64,000 bases of DNA from Rubellicoccus peritrichatus. GTDB taxonomy: Bacteria; Verrucomicrobiota; Verrucomicrobiia; Opitutales; Cerasicoccaceae. A model generated the notes under the pieces. It worked only from the letters and a program-made list of their open reading frames with translations, was not told where the DNA came from and did not search any database. Of the stretch, positions 54,334 to 63,365 are shown piece by piece. The number at the start of each line of letters is the position of its first letter. Position 1 is the stretch's first letter. The translations under genes were made by a program, and so were the position numbers. The stretch spans positions 2,289,001 to 2,353,000 of the forward strand of contig NZ_CP136920.1 in NCBI RefSeq assembly GCF_033100135.1, given 5' to 3'.

Positions 54334-55449
54334 GTGAAACCGTCTATTGTAGTTGCCGACGAAAACCCCACCGACCTGGAGTATACCGCATCCATCCTTG
54401 AAATGGATGGTTACACTGTTTTTCGTGCTCAGAATGGACAGGAAGCACTTGATTTGATAGAGCGACATGAGCCCACTGTCATCTGCTGTGACCTTGTTGG
54501 ATCTGAAACAGACAGCATGGTGATCAGTCAGCGACTTCGATCCAAGGATGAAACTCAAAGTGTCCCAATCGTTATTGTTACCGGAGAAGTGAACCGTAAC
54601 CAATTACCTGGGCTGCTCGAAGCAGGAGCATCTGATTTTATGACGAAGCCGGTTTCAAGCGTGGAGCTGAGGGCTCGTGTGCGCACTAAGGCGAGGATTC
54701 ACCGGCAATACCAGGAGGTCGCCGCGGCGCATCGTATGCGCGAGGATCTCAGTCATATGTTGACTCACGATTTACGTGGGAATTTGAGTATTGTGCAAAT
54801 GGCGACCGAGTTTCTCCGTCGTGACGACTCCAGAGAAGTGGCCAAGCCACTCCTGAATCATTTGGAGCAGGTGACTAAAAGCATGTCAGATCTTCTCAAT
54901 GAGCTTTTAGTTGAAGTAAAACTGCAAGGAGGTGTCTTGCGACCGCGCTTCAGGCGACATGATTTTTTGCCCATACTTAGAGATGCGGTTGCAAAATACG
55001 AGCTGCCAGCAGCCGCTCAAGGTGTCATGATCACGGAACATTTTGCCGATGTTGAACAGTGTGAGATCTCAGCCGACCCTGACTTGTTGTCTCGTGTTTT
55101 GGATAATCTGCTTTCGAATGCGATCCGTTATGCTCCCGAGCGTTCGGTTGTCAAAGTGAGCCTTGAGCTAGAGGATGAGGATGTCTTGATCTCTGTCTGT
55201 GATGAAGGAGCTGGAATCCCGGATGGCGAAAAACCGCTTGTTTTCAAAAAATTCTTCAGTGGACGGAGTGGCAGTCGTTCGGGAACCGGGCTTGGCCTTG
55301 CCTTCTGCCGTTTGGTCATCGAAGCCCACAATGGAAAGATTGAAGTGCTGGATAACGCTCCAAGAGGGGCCCGCGTCGCGATTCGACTAAACCGTCCGGC
55401 GGCGCTCACAGAGACGAGACGTGACACCCCATTGGTTATAATGACCTAG
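54334..55449 (+). CDS. Response regulator-histidine kinase hybrid
   Basis: 371 residues from a GTG start. The N-terminal receiver domain (1-120) has the phospho-acceptor D53 (TVICCDL), the acidic pair in ADENPTD, and K105 in FMTKPVS. A short linker leads to a HisKA domain with H145 (SHMLTHDLRGNLS), then a HATPase domain with N box DNLLSNAIRYAP, G1 CDEGAGIPD and G2 GTGLGLAFCRLV. It has no membrane segment or sensor domain, so it is a soluble kinase, probably controlled by phosphorylation of its own receiver. No partner regulator is adjacent, so its output is unknown. Confidence 0.92.
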   Translation: MKPSIVVADENPTDLEYTASILEMDGYTVFRAQNGQEALDLIERHEPTVICCDLVGSETDSMVISQRLRSKDETQSVPIVIVTGEVNRNQLPGLLEAGASDFMTKPVSSVELRARVRTKARIHRQYQEVAAAHRMREDLSHMLTHDLRGNLSIVQMATEFLRRDDSREVAKPLLNHLEQVTKSMSDLLNELLVEVKLQGGVLRPRFRRHDFLPILRDAVAKYELPAAAQGVMITEHFADVEQCEISADPDLLSRVLDNLLSNAIRYAPERSVVKVSLELEDEDVLISVCDEGAGIPDGEKPLVFKKFFSGRSGSRSGTGLGLAFCRLVIEAHNGKIEVLDNAPRGARVAIRLNRPAALTETRRDTPLVIMT

Positions 55450-55528
55450 GTTCGAAGCCTGAATTTTGGACTCAAAAATCGACTTCGACTTCTCGTTCCG
55501 AGGTTTGAAAACAGGCTCTAGGCGCAAG

Positions 55529-56167
55529 CTAGCCGGTGAACGCATCGACTTCAGACGCGATCTCTAAACAAAGGTCGGCAATGACTTCAACGTGTGCGCG
55601 TTCGTTGTCCTCCCGAGGGAGACCAAGCTCTTCATAGGCGAGGGTTCGGTCTCGAAGGGAAAGAAACCCGGACTCTGCTGACCATTCGCAGACAATACGC
55701 TTTCTAAGCTCCTCTCCAAACAATGCTTTGGCCGCTCCCGGATTGTTACTGCGCAGTGAAAACGCATTATCGAAGTCTGCGTCGCCTGTTTCGCATGGCT
55801 TCAGGCGAGCAGTCTGGCCGAGCTTGGCGAGTGCGTTTCTCTTGGCAAAAGTGAAAGCAAAGTCCTTGGGTGCCTTGGTCATCAAACGAATAGCGATATC
55901 GGTTTGCCGAGTGTTATCCATGCCATAGCCACGTGGATAAATCGACATTTCCCGGCCTTCATAATCACCATAGAGGGTAGGGTTGCGTTGATAGAGTCCA
56001 CCCATTGTTCGCTTGGGGATGGTGATTTCGAGTCCGTAGTGGTTGCCCAGCTTTTTGAACTGCTCAATCACTTTCTGACTAAGCTTTAAATTGAAAATGA
56101 TTGCCCCAACACCTGTTCCCAGCAGCAGCACCAGCATTATTCCAAGTAGTATCCAAGCATCTGTCAT
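55529..56167 (-). CDS. Membrane-anchored protein of unknown function
   Basis: 212 residues. One N-terminal membrane segment (about 5-26, WILLGIMLVLLLGTGVGAIIF) is followed by a soluble alpha/beta domain with GLEITIPKRTMGGLYQRNPTLYGDYEGREMSIYPRGYG and later DADFDNAFSLRSNNPGAAKALFG. The layout resembles a group of uncharacterised single-pass proteins that present a domain to the cytoplasm or periplasm. I cannot name the family. Monocistronic, convergent with the kinase gene and divergent from the export pair. Confidence 0.65.
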   Translation of the reverse strand: MTDAWILLGIMLVLLLGTGVGAIIFNLKLSQKVIEQFKKLGNHYGLEITIPKRTMGGLYQRNPTLYGDYEGREMSIYPRGYGMDNTRQTDIAIRLMTKAPKDFAFTFAKRNALAKLGQTARLKPCETGDADFDNAFSLRSNNPGAAKALFGEELRKRIVCEWSAESGFLSLRDRTLAYEELGLPREDNERAHVEVIADLCLEIASEVDAFTG

Positions 56168-56442
56168 GTTGTTAAGCTGCCTGCGAGAAATTACTTTGGC
56201 AATGGAGAAGGTAGAAAGTAAAGAGACTGAAAATGCTTATATACTGAACTTTCTGAGCCCATCTTTATAAAATTTCTTCTGCCTATCACTATAAAAAATA
56301 CAATCATCGCTTTACATTATCTAAAAGACACCGCTTACTGGAAAGTGAAGTTCAGTCACCAACCTTGGCAACGAACTCACGTCCAATCCCGGGTGTGGTT
56401 TGCGAATCACCAAATTTTGCCTTGGTATTTCTGAACTTCCTG

Positions 56443-57594
56443 ATGGAAAACCGTAAACTTCATCACATTCCAAAGTCCTCTGAGGAATACACAAAATCAT
56501 CTACGATTAATAAAATCGTTGGGTTACTGGGCTTCATCCTGCTGGGAGCTGGGCTTGCGTTGCTCCAGACCGAATTTGAAATTGAAGTCTTTGGGACAGT
56601 TAGTCGAGAGGACGATTACTCGGTTTTGGCTCCGGATGGAGGCATTGTGGAATCAGTTCATATCAAGGAAGGTGATGCCGTCGAAGCCGGACAGGTTATT
56701 ATTAAACTGGACCCAGTGCCGCTTGATTTGAGCATCCTGGCAAAGCAAAGGGAACTTGCAGCGATGGAGTCGCAGCTGCGCATTAACGATCTCGCAGCTC
56801 GAGAATTCACGGTCAAGCCGGGCTCTGTCGAATTAATCGTTTCCCAGGAGAAGCACGAGTTGCTTGGTAAGATATCTGAAATCCAGAAGGATTTGATTCA
56901 TCGTTTGGAGCAACTGGAGCGCAATAAGGACATTACCACAGTTGAGCTTCAGGAGGAACGGATCAAACAGCTGCGCCTCGAATTGGAGCGTCTCGAGACA
57001 GAAGTCCGAGCGGATTGGTTGGCTGGCGGTGCACAGGACCTTGATTTGGAGCGGTTACAACTTGATAAGCAAAGGCTTCAAAGTGGTGTTGATTTGTTGA
57101 AGAAGGAAATTGCCTTGTTGGAAAAACAGCGCAGCCGTCTGACGATTAGATCCCCCATTAGTGGAACCATTACGCGCCTGGATTTTCGTTATTCTGGATT
57201 GATTGCGCAAAAAGGGGATTTGCTTTTTGATGTGACCGATCCAAACAGTGCTTACATTGTTGAGCTACTGGTGCCTGAGCGGAATGTGGATCTCATCAAG
57301 CCAGGGGTTCCTGCCAGAATGGAAAGCGAGGTTTTTGATTCTACAATCGAAGGCTACATAACTGGAACCGTCCAGACGATATCGATGGATTCAGAACCTC
57401 ATGGGGCCAGCTCGAAGGGGCCTGCGCTTTTTGAAGTCGAAGTCCTTGTTGATGAAACACCGTTACCACTGGTTTTAGGCTCACGTTTGAAGACGAGTAT
57501 TATTCTCGGACAGCGTTCGATCTGGGAAGTGTTTTTCCAGCCGCGCGGGGCATCTTCATCCAATCGTCAATCGGAAGGAGAAGCTGTTCTATGA
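56443..57594 (+). CDS. HlyD-family membrane fusion protein
   Basis: 383 residues from the ATG at 56443. The open frame extends to a TTG at 56365, which I consider less likely. One membrane segment (about residues 22-42, IVGLLGFILLGAGLALL) precedes a lipoyl/barrel-sandwich half (SVLAPDGGIVESVHIKEGDAVEAGQVIIKLD). A long coiled-coil hairpin rich in Glu, Leu, Lys and Arg (about 90-230) follows, then the second lipoyl half (LTIRSPISGTITRLD) and a beta-barrel. It is the periplasmic adaptor of a type I-like export system. Its stop overlaps the ABC transporter ATG by 4 bp, so the two are coupled. No outer-membrane factor is adjacent. Confidence 0.9.
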   Translation: MENRKLHHIPKSSEEYTKSSTINKIVGLLGFILLGAGLALLQTEFEIEVFGTVSREDDYSVLAPDGGIVESVHIKEGDAVEAGQVIIKLDPVPLDLSILAKQRELAAMESQLRINDLAAREFTVKPGSVELIVSQEKHELLGKISEIQKDLIHRLEQLERNKDITTVELQEERIKQLRLELERLETEVRADWLAGGAQDLDLERLQLDKQRLQSGVDLLKKEIALLEKQRSRLTIRSPISGTITRLDFRYSGLIAQKGDLLFDVTDPNSAYIVELLVPERNVDLIKPGVPARMESEVFDSTIEGYITGTVQTISMDSEPHGASSKGPALFEVEVLVDETPLPLVLGSRLKTSIILGQRSIWEVFFQPRGASSSNRQSEGEAVL

Positions 57595-59324
57595 ATCATC
57601 AGTCTGAAGTCGTTGAATCGCCGGATCTCAGACATTTTATCTGGGACAAAAAGCAGCAACTTTGGAAAGGGGTTGCTTATGCGGTCATGCGCAATGTGGC
57701 GCTGCTTCCTTTTCCTTTTTTCTTTCAAGTCATCATTGATGAGTACGTTAAGACTGGAAATGTCGCTGGTATCGGCAGCATCGCGATGATGTTTATTGGT
57801 CTGTTACTGATCCACTATTACTTTACGATTGAGGGGACCAAGATATTAGCTTCCGAGGTTTCAACTGTTATCTCAGAGTTACGCAGTCGTGTTTTTCAGA
57901 AGCTGCAGTTTCTTCATTTTGGTTATCTGGATAAGCAGCGAGCGGGGCGTTTATTGTCTAAATATGCTTTTGATACGCAAAAGGTTGAAATGTCATTGAT
58001 GCCTCTTTTGAACCAGATGGTTCCAAATATCAGTCACTCGATATTACTGGCCTTTTTACTAGCCTTTCTTGATTGGCGCCTGACTCTAACCGTTTTGTTG
58101 ATTTTACCGTTCTATGCGGTTTCCCGCTATTTATTCTTCTTTCGTATTCAACGGAAGAATCGTGCTGCCCGGGTGGCACAGGAGCACCTGACTGGTAGAG
58201 CCAACGAATTCATTTCGGCTATTCGTTTGATCCGTGGCTACGGTCAGGAGCAACGCGCGACTGGTTCACTTGAGGAATCAAGTGAAACTTATACCCGAAG
58301 CCGTATCGAGCAGATGGTGATGAATAGCCATTTTGGGACTTTCTCCACCGTGAGCACAAACATGCTCTCCCTTGCCGTTGTCGCGGGTGGTGCCTTGTTG
58401 GTCGTTGGGGGAAATCTATCGCTAGGGACCTTGTTTGCCTTTCTCGCAGCACTACCGGTTATCGTATCACCGATTCAGGCTTTCACCCAAATCAGTCAGC
58501 AGTATTTTCAGGGTAAGGAAGCGTTTGTCAGCATCCGTGAGTTGCTTGACAGTCGTTATGTCGAGCACTGGGCCGGTCAACGCAAGATCCCTGATCTGAA
58601 AGGCGATGTTGAATTTGAGAAAGTTGTTTTTGCCTACGAGGGTCAGACCGAGCCGGCTTTGAATGAAATCAGTTTAAAGATACCGGCTGGCCAGCATGTC
58701 GCACTGGTTGGGCCTTCCGGCTCTGGTAAAAGTACGGTCGCAAACCTTATCCTTGGACTTTATAACCCGTCCGCAGGGCATATCCGCGTCGATGGGCAAT
58801 CTCAGGAGATCATTGATATGCGATGGTTGCGGCGACGTTGTGCGATCGTGATGCAGGAGAGCTTGTTGCTTTCAGGATCGATTTGGGATAATCTGTGTTT
58901 CGCTCGTCCGGGTGCCACTGAGGAAGAGATTGTAGAAGCTGCGCGGCTTGCAAATGCGGAGTCTTTCATCATGGACCTGCCGAAGGGGTTTGAGACTATT
59001 GTTGGCGAAAGGGGCGTCTCATTGTCAGGAGGTCAACGCCAACGGATCTCTATTGCACGTGCTTTGTTGCGTGATCCTCGCATTCTGATTCTGGATGAGG
59101 CGACTTCCGCGCTTGATTACGAGAGTGAGCGCCTGATCCAGGACGCACTTGATAATCTGGCACGTGGCCGAACGGTCATTACGATTGCTCACCGTTTGAG
59201 TACCGTGAAGAAGGCTGACCGTATAGTGGTATTGGAAAAGGGAAAAATTGTGGAGCAGGGAAGCTTTGATGAACTTTCAGATTCTGATGGATACTTCTCC
59301 GCATTACTTGCTGCTCAAGGATGA
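57591..59324 (+). CDS. ABC exporter (fused permease and ATPase)
   Basis: A 577-residue half-transporter. Six membrane helices in the first about 315 residues are followed by a nucleotide-binding domain with Walker A GPSGSGKST (about 376), signature LSGGQRQRISIARAL, Walker B ILILDEATSALD and H-loop TIAHRLSTVKKADRIV. There is no N-terminal peptidase domain, so double-glycine cleavage is not expected. Together with the coupled HlyD protein it should export a peptide, protein or other large molecule through the envelope. The giant protein has a normal Sec-type signal, so it is not an obvious substrate. It ends 10 bp before the convergent hydrolase. Confidence 0.93.
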   Translation: MNHQSEVVESPDLRHFIWDKKQQLWKGVAYAVMRNVALLPFPFFFQVIIDEYVKTGNVAGIGSIAMMFIGLLLIHYYFTIEGTKILASEVSTVISELRSRVFQKLQFLHFGYLDKQRAGRLLSKYAFDTQKVEMSLMPLLNQMVPNISHSILLAFLLAFLDWRLTLTVLLILPFYAVSRYLFFFRIQRKNRAARVAQEHLTGRANEFISAIRLIRGYGQEQRATGSLEESSETYTRSRIEQMVMNSHFGTFSTVSTNMLSLAVVAGGALLVVGGNLSLGTLFAFLAALPVIVSPIQAFTQISQQYFQGKEAFVSIRELLDSRYVEHWAGQRKIPDLKGDVEFEKVVFAYEGQTEPALNEISLKIPAGQHVALVGPSGSGKSTVANLILGLYNPSAGHIRVDGQSQEIIDMRWLRRRCAIVMQESLLLSGSIWDNLCFARPGATEEEIVEAARLANAESFIMDLPKGFETIVGERGVSLSGGQRQRISIARALLRDPRILILDEATSALDYESERLIQDALDNLARGRTVITIAHRLSTVKKADRIVVLEKGKIVEQGSFDELSDSDGYFSALLAAQG

Positions 59325-59334
59325 GGAATATTCG

Positions 59335-60186
59335 TTAACTCGCCAAAAACTTCGCAAGTGCTTGATTAAACTTTTCCTTGCCTTCGATGAACATGAAATG
59401 GCTTCCCCCTTCGTTTTCTTCGAAAAGCACAAGCTCCGAGTTGGCTATTTGTTCGTGAACCCAAACCTGTGATTTCCATGGGACCGTGCTGGCTTTTCCG
59501 GAAAAAACCAGAGTCGGAATATTGATCCGGGGAATGACGTCACGCCAATCCATCACCTGGTTGTTATAAATGAGCGTGGCGGCGTGTTCGCGGGGGAAGA
59601 GGAGGTTGCGCTCAATGATCCATGCCCGCTGCGCTTCAGGCATGTTAGTGGTGAACATATTGTTGAGCATGTCAGCACTGGCTGCTTCGGCATCAGCATG
59701 CCGGAAAAGATTTGCACAATCCATCACCTTGGCGGCGTCCGATTGTGCGCCTGCCGCCTCAATTGTTTTCTCGTCCCATTCCGGGTTGAGCGTCATGCAG
59801 GGAGCCTGATCAACCAGTATGAGTTTGCTGAGGCGATCCGACTGATACAGGTCCCAATAACCCCAGAGAACACCGCAGCCCAGGGAGTGGCCGAGCAGGG
59901 CTACGTTTTCCAGATCAAGTCCGACCAAAAACTCACGCACATCTTGTGATAACCTTTGGATCCGGTAGCCGTAATTGACTTTATCAGACTCGCCATGTCC
60001 ACGCATGTCGATGGCGATGCAACGCCAACGATCACTTAGCGCTTCGATTTGAAACTTATATTGCTCAGCCGTTTGAGACCAACCAGGGATCATGACAAGC
60101 GGTGGTCCGGAGCCGGCCTCAAGGTAATGAAGCCGGGCACCATCGCTTGTTTCAAAGTATTTGGATTTTGCTGTGCTGTTTGCCAA
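59335..60186 (-). CDS. Alpha/beta-hydrolase fold protein
   Basis: A 283-residue protein of the alpha/beta hydrolase superfamily. The oxyanion segment is MIPGWSQTAEQY, the nucleophile serine is in the elbow LLGHSLGCGV (near residue 101), and a histidine near the C terminus (GGSHFMFIE, near 265) completes the expected triad. DMRGHGESD is typical of esterase/haloperoxidase-like members. There is no signal peptide and the substrate cannot be predicted. It lies 92 bp downstream of the PEP-CTERM gene on the same strand and may be transcribed from that operon. Confidence 0.88.
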   Translation of the reverse strand: MANSTAKSKYFETSDGARLHYLEAGSGPPLVMIPGWSQTAEQYKFQIEALSDRWRCIAIDMRGHGESDKVNYGYRIQRLSQDVREFLVGLDLENVALLGHSLGCGVLWGYWDLYQSDRLSKLILVDQAPCMTLNPEWDEKTIEAAGAQSDAAKVMDCANLFRHADAEAASADMLNNMFTTNMPEAQRAWIIERNLLFPREHAATLIYNNQVMDWRDVIPRINIPTLVFSGKASTVPWKSQVWVHEQIANSELVLFEENEGGSHFMFIEGKEKFNQALAKFLAS

Positions 60187-60278
60187 GAATTGATCGAATT
60201 AAGCTAGCTTCAGAACTTACCTTTCGACGAGACCGGCATCAACTACGTTTTCCGCAAAGCTTATCTCAGACCTATAAA

Positions 60279-60887
60279 CTATCGACGTGATTCAATTCGC
60301 CGTTGAATAACCAGACATGTGCCAGCTACGCCTAGCAGTAAGGCATAGGTGGATGGTTCGGGGATTTGTGAGAGTGAGACATCAAAAAGAAAACCGCTGG
60401 AGCTTGGAGTCAGTCCTGGGAGTTGCACATTGTCGAAAAGGACGACAGGGCGGACAAATGTGGTGTTGGCTGGAGCTGTCGCACTGATGCTCCCTCCTGG
60501 CACCCCAAAGTCACCAAGGATGCCACTGACGTCGAGGACGGATGAGGCTTCACTGATCAAGGTTGAATCGTCTCCCTCGTAGAATTCGATTTTGATTGTG
60601 AGGTCGGCATCCCAGTTCGATTCAATAAATACAGAATCAAGACTGAACTCATAGCTGTTACCGGCAGTGCCATTTATGCCTTGTTGAAATACGCCACCGG
60701 TATTGCCTGGTTGATCGGCAAACAGGCTGGCGTCACTCTGTCCAAAGAATGCATTGAAACCAGTAGCGCCGAAATTACCCCAGTCCTGGCCACTGTTACT
60801 AAATGTTGGATTGCTGATGAGATTCTGCCCCATGAGGAATGGAAGCGGTAGGGCAGTCATGAGGAATGCAAGGAGTACTTTTTTCAT
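60279..60887 (-). CDS. PEP-CTERM protein with carbohydrate-binding-like domain
   Basis: A 202-residue protein with signal peptide (MKKVLLAFLMTALPLPFLMGQ) and C-terminal PEP-CTERM signal (SQIPEPSTYALLLGVAGTCLVIQRR). The mature part begins NLISNPTFSNSGQDWGNFGATG, the phrase of CBM_4_9-like beta-sandwich domains that bind polysaccharides, and keeps the strand order to about residue 170. It follows the small secreted protein by 19 bp, at the end of the pseudopilin-GH5 operon, so glycan binding in the service of the GH5 enzyme is plausible. Confidence 0.83.
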   Translation of the reverse strand: MKKVLLAFLMTALPLPFLMGQNLISNPTFSNSGQDWGNFGATGFNAFFGQSDASLFADQPGNTGGVFQQGINGTAGNSYEFSLDSVFIESNWDADLTIKIEFYEGDDSTLISEASSVLDVSGILGDFGVPGGSISATAPANTTFVRPVVLFDNVQLPGLTPSSSGFLFDVSLSQIPEPSTYALLLGVAGTCLVIQRRIESRR

Positions 60888-60906
60888 TTTTATTTAGGGT
60901 TTAAGA

Positions 60907-61467
60907 TTACTTTTTACTGATTTGAGCTTTATCTATTTTGAGGGCTCCGCCTTTGTTGTCATCGATTGAAGGATGGAAAATGATCAATGCTCTGAGCTTT
61001 TCATTTGAGGCCATGCTTTCTATTGATAAACGTGTCCAGCCATCACCAATGAGATCGCGAACTTCGAATTCTCGAGTGGCGAGGTGGACTTGTTTGCTGT
61101 CCAGAGTTGTTTCAAGTCTCAGTTCAATTTTTTCGGGATGCATGCCCCAGTCGGGATTATCCGCGTTGACATAAACGGAGAACTCATAGGTCTCACCTGT
61201 TTCAATACCTTGCGTGTCCTGAAAGATACCTGATGTTTCGGATGTGCCGAAAGGGATTTCCCAATGCTTATAACCAATCATGGCCATGCCATCGGCAGTT
61301 GGTTCCCAGTCGACGACGCGGACCAAGGCTGGCCCCCAGACTCCCCAGTGCTCTGCCTTCTCAGACACAATGTCCATATCCTCAAAACTGGTGTTCAGGA
61401 GATGCTTCCCGGCGTTCAATGAGAAAGTTGAGACTAGTGAGAGGCAGACGAGTAAGGTTTTGTTCAT
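60907..61467 (-). CDS. Small secreted protein, CBM-like
   Basis: 186 residues with a signal peptide (MNKTLLVCLSLVSTFSLNA). The mature part opens LLNTSFEDMDIVSEKAEHWGVWGPAL and contains SGIFQDTQGIETGETYEFSVYVNADN, a pattern of beta-sandwich carbohydrate-binding modules similar to that in the neighbouring PEP-CTERM protein, but without a sorting signal. Its ATG overlaps the stop of the GH5 gene by 4 bp, so translation is coupled to the glycosidase. A helper binding module for the same substrate is inferred. Confidence 0.8.
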   Translation of the reverse strand: MNKTLLVCLSLVSTFSLNAGKHLLNTSFEDMDIVSEKAEHWGVWGPALVRVVDWEPTADGMAMIGYKHWEIPFGTSETSGIFQDTQGIETGETYEFSVYVNADNPDWGMHPEKIELRLETTLDSKQVHLATREFEVRDLIGDGWTRLSIESMASNEKLRALIIFHPSIDDNKGGALKIDKAQISKK

Positions 61468-63365
61468 AGTGATTTGTCTGCTGAGTTAAGAGATGAAAGT
61501 CGAAAATTCGCTACTTGGGCGGTAGCGATTTGATTGAGGTCGCCACTCACTGAGGCGATACCAGCAGTGTTTGCTTCAACGGATACTGGGCTGAGTTGAT
61601 GCCATGACTCGTTGGATTGTTTGAAGGAGGGAGTGGCGACTCCGTCCTGGTAATCAATACGCAATTGAATCGGCCAACCCTTGGCTTCGAATTTGGTTTC
61701 GCTGGCAAATTGTCCCTTGGCTTTGCGGTAACACAATGCAATGGAGCCATCTTTGAACGCATTGAAGAAAAGCATGGGCGAGTCGGCATTATTGCTTTTG
61801 CGAAGCATCAATCCCGCTTTTGCAAAGCGCTCGGTTGCTTCAAGTGAAGTGAACTCTGCTTCGATAGCAAACGACTTACTAACCGGTTGCCAAAGGTAAC
61901 CGCAGGAATCGAATTTCCCAAAGATATCATCGCCTCCTGCGTAGAGTTTGAATGCACCATCACTTTTCAATTCCAGCCCACTGCTAGGCGTTGCATCGGC
62001 CAGGTTATTTAGCTGCCAGCCTTTGAGAACGTCTTGCTTTGGTGCCGTTCGCAGTGGATTGGGAAAATCTGGTAATTCAAAGCGAGGTGGTTTGAGGGTG
62101 TTAAGCTTCTCAAGAAGCTGCTCATCAGCGGAAAGCTTCATTGTGCCAAGTGATTTAAAGAACGCCTCGATTGTCTCAATCGAAGCAGTTCTTATGTCAG
62201 GAATGTCTATCGGATTTTTGTTTGTGACGATATACCAGTTATCGTCCTCAACTCCTGGTTTATCTTTGATCAGTTTGTAACTCCACATGGTTGCTGCCCA
62301 GCCGTAGGATTCATAAAGATCCCAGTAGTGACGCATCATACGGTCTCCACCAGTGTGATTGAAAACGACATTGAATTCACCGACCAGAAAAGGAGCTTTC
62401 CAGGTTTGGAGGAGCTCATGGCGCCCTGTCAGATGATCACTGATGAAGCGAGCATGTCCTTCGATACTGGGTTCTGCGTGGAAGATGCCCGGGTAGAAAT
62501 GTTCAGTGAATCCGAGATTGTGGGCATTCATCTCAGTTGGTGAATCATAGAAGAAGATGCCTTCCTGAGTTCCCGGGAAAAGGATGACATGTTCGTCGCC
62601 AGTTGCTCTGATTGTGTGATAGATACGTTCACAGAGATTTTTTAGGATATCTTCGATGCCGGATCGTGGTCCTTCGCCATAGGGCTCGTTAAGAATGTCA
62701 TAAGCAGCAATCGCCGGTTCGTCCATGTAGCGAAGGGCGAGCTCTTCCCAGATGTTGACCGTCATATCCTGATATTTGGCGGAGTCCCATAATTCATTGC
62801 TGTCGATTTTTCCCGTTGGTTGATCAACACTTTGTCCACCAGGGGCTCCATGTAGATCCAGAATAACATAGAGATTGTTGGCCCTGGCCAGTGAGATGGC
62901 GTGATCGAGCCAGGCAAACCCATTCTCCCGGTATGATTCCGGCTCCGTTTTATCGATCAGCATTGAATAGTGAAAAGGCAGACGGACGGTGTTCATACCG
63001 AACCCTTGAATGAGTTTAAAGTCGCGGGCGGTAATCCAGTTGCTGCGATACAGATTAATGAGTTCCTCCCGTTTTTCCGCTCCGAAACGCACATCCAAAA
63101 TGCTGAAGAATGTATGCTGATCCGGGATGTCTCCAATCCCAAGCATCCAGCTCTCTATGAGAAACCAGTTACCCAGATTAACGCCGCGCAGGTTTACTTT
63201 CTCACCTGAAGCGTTAACAAACGATGAGCCCTCTGCCGAAATCGATGACAGAGGTTCTGTTGCTATTTCAAGTGGCTCGCCATTGCCCTGGACTGCTAGT
63301 TGGCTGGTCATTGTGGCTATCAGGATACAGATTGAGTGGGAAGTTTTCATGCATTTAGTGCTCAT
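61464..63365 (-). CDS. Secreted glycoside hydrolase family 5 enzyme
   Basis: 633 residues from the ATG at 63365, which overlaps the stop of the pseudopilin gene in a TGATG. Starts at 63377 and 63350 are alternatives, and the export signal lies at SICILIATMTSQLAVQG. The GH5 (exo-glucanase-like) barrel runs from about residue 50 to 385: LRGVNLGNWFLIESWM, RLPFHYSM, ILDLHGAPGGQ, the acid/base E227 in AYDILNEPYG and the nucleophile E330 in FLVGEFNVV. A C-terminal DUF1349-like or LamG-like beta-sandwich follows (about 450-630). It hydrolyses beta-linked glucans or mannans by retention. Coupled upstream to the pseudopilin gene and downstream to a CBM-like protein. Confidence 0.93.
   Translation of the reverse strand: MSTKCMKTSHSICILIATMTSQLAVQGNGEPLEIATEPLSSISAEGSSFVNASGEKVNLRGVNLGNWFLIESWMLGIGDIPDQHTFFSILDVRFGAEKREELINLYRSNWITARDFKLIQGFGMNTVRLPFHYSMLIDKTEPESYRENGFAWLDHAISLARANNLYVILDLHGAPGGQSVDQPTGKIDSNELWDSAKYQDMTVNIWEELALRYMDEPAIAAYDILNEPYGEGPRSGIEDILKNLCERIYHTIRATGDEHVILFPGTQEGIFFYDSPTEMNAHNLGFTEHFYPGIFHAEPSIEGHARFISDHLTGRHELLQTWKAPFLVGEFNVVFNHTGGDRMMRHYWDLYESYGWAATMWSYKLIKDKPGVEDDNWYIVTNKNPIDIPDIRTASIETIEAFFKSLGTMKLSADEQLLEKLNTLKPPRFELPDFPNPLRTAPKQDVLKGWQLNNLADATPSSGLELKSDGAFKLYAGGDDIFGKFDSCGYLWQPVSKSFAIEAEFTSLEATERFAKAGLMLRKSNNADSPMLFFNAFKDGSIALCYRKAKGQFASETKFEAKGWPIQLRIDYQDGVATPSFKQSNESWHQLSPVSVEANTAGIASVSGDLNQIATAQVANFRLSSLNSADKSL

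Noticed and set aside
57591-59324. ABC exporter as transporter of the giant protein
   Set aside because: The giant has a normal N-terminal export signal and no C-terminal RTX-type signal, and the two genes are 8 kb apart.
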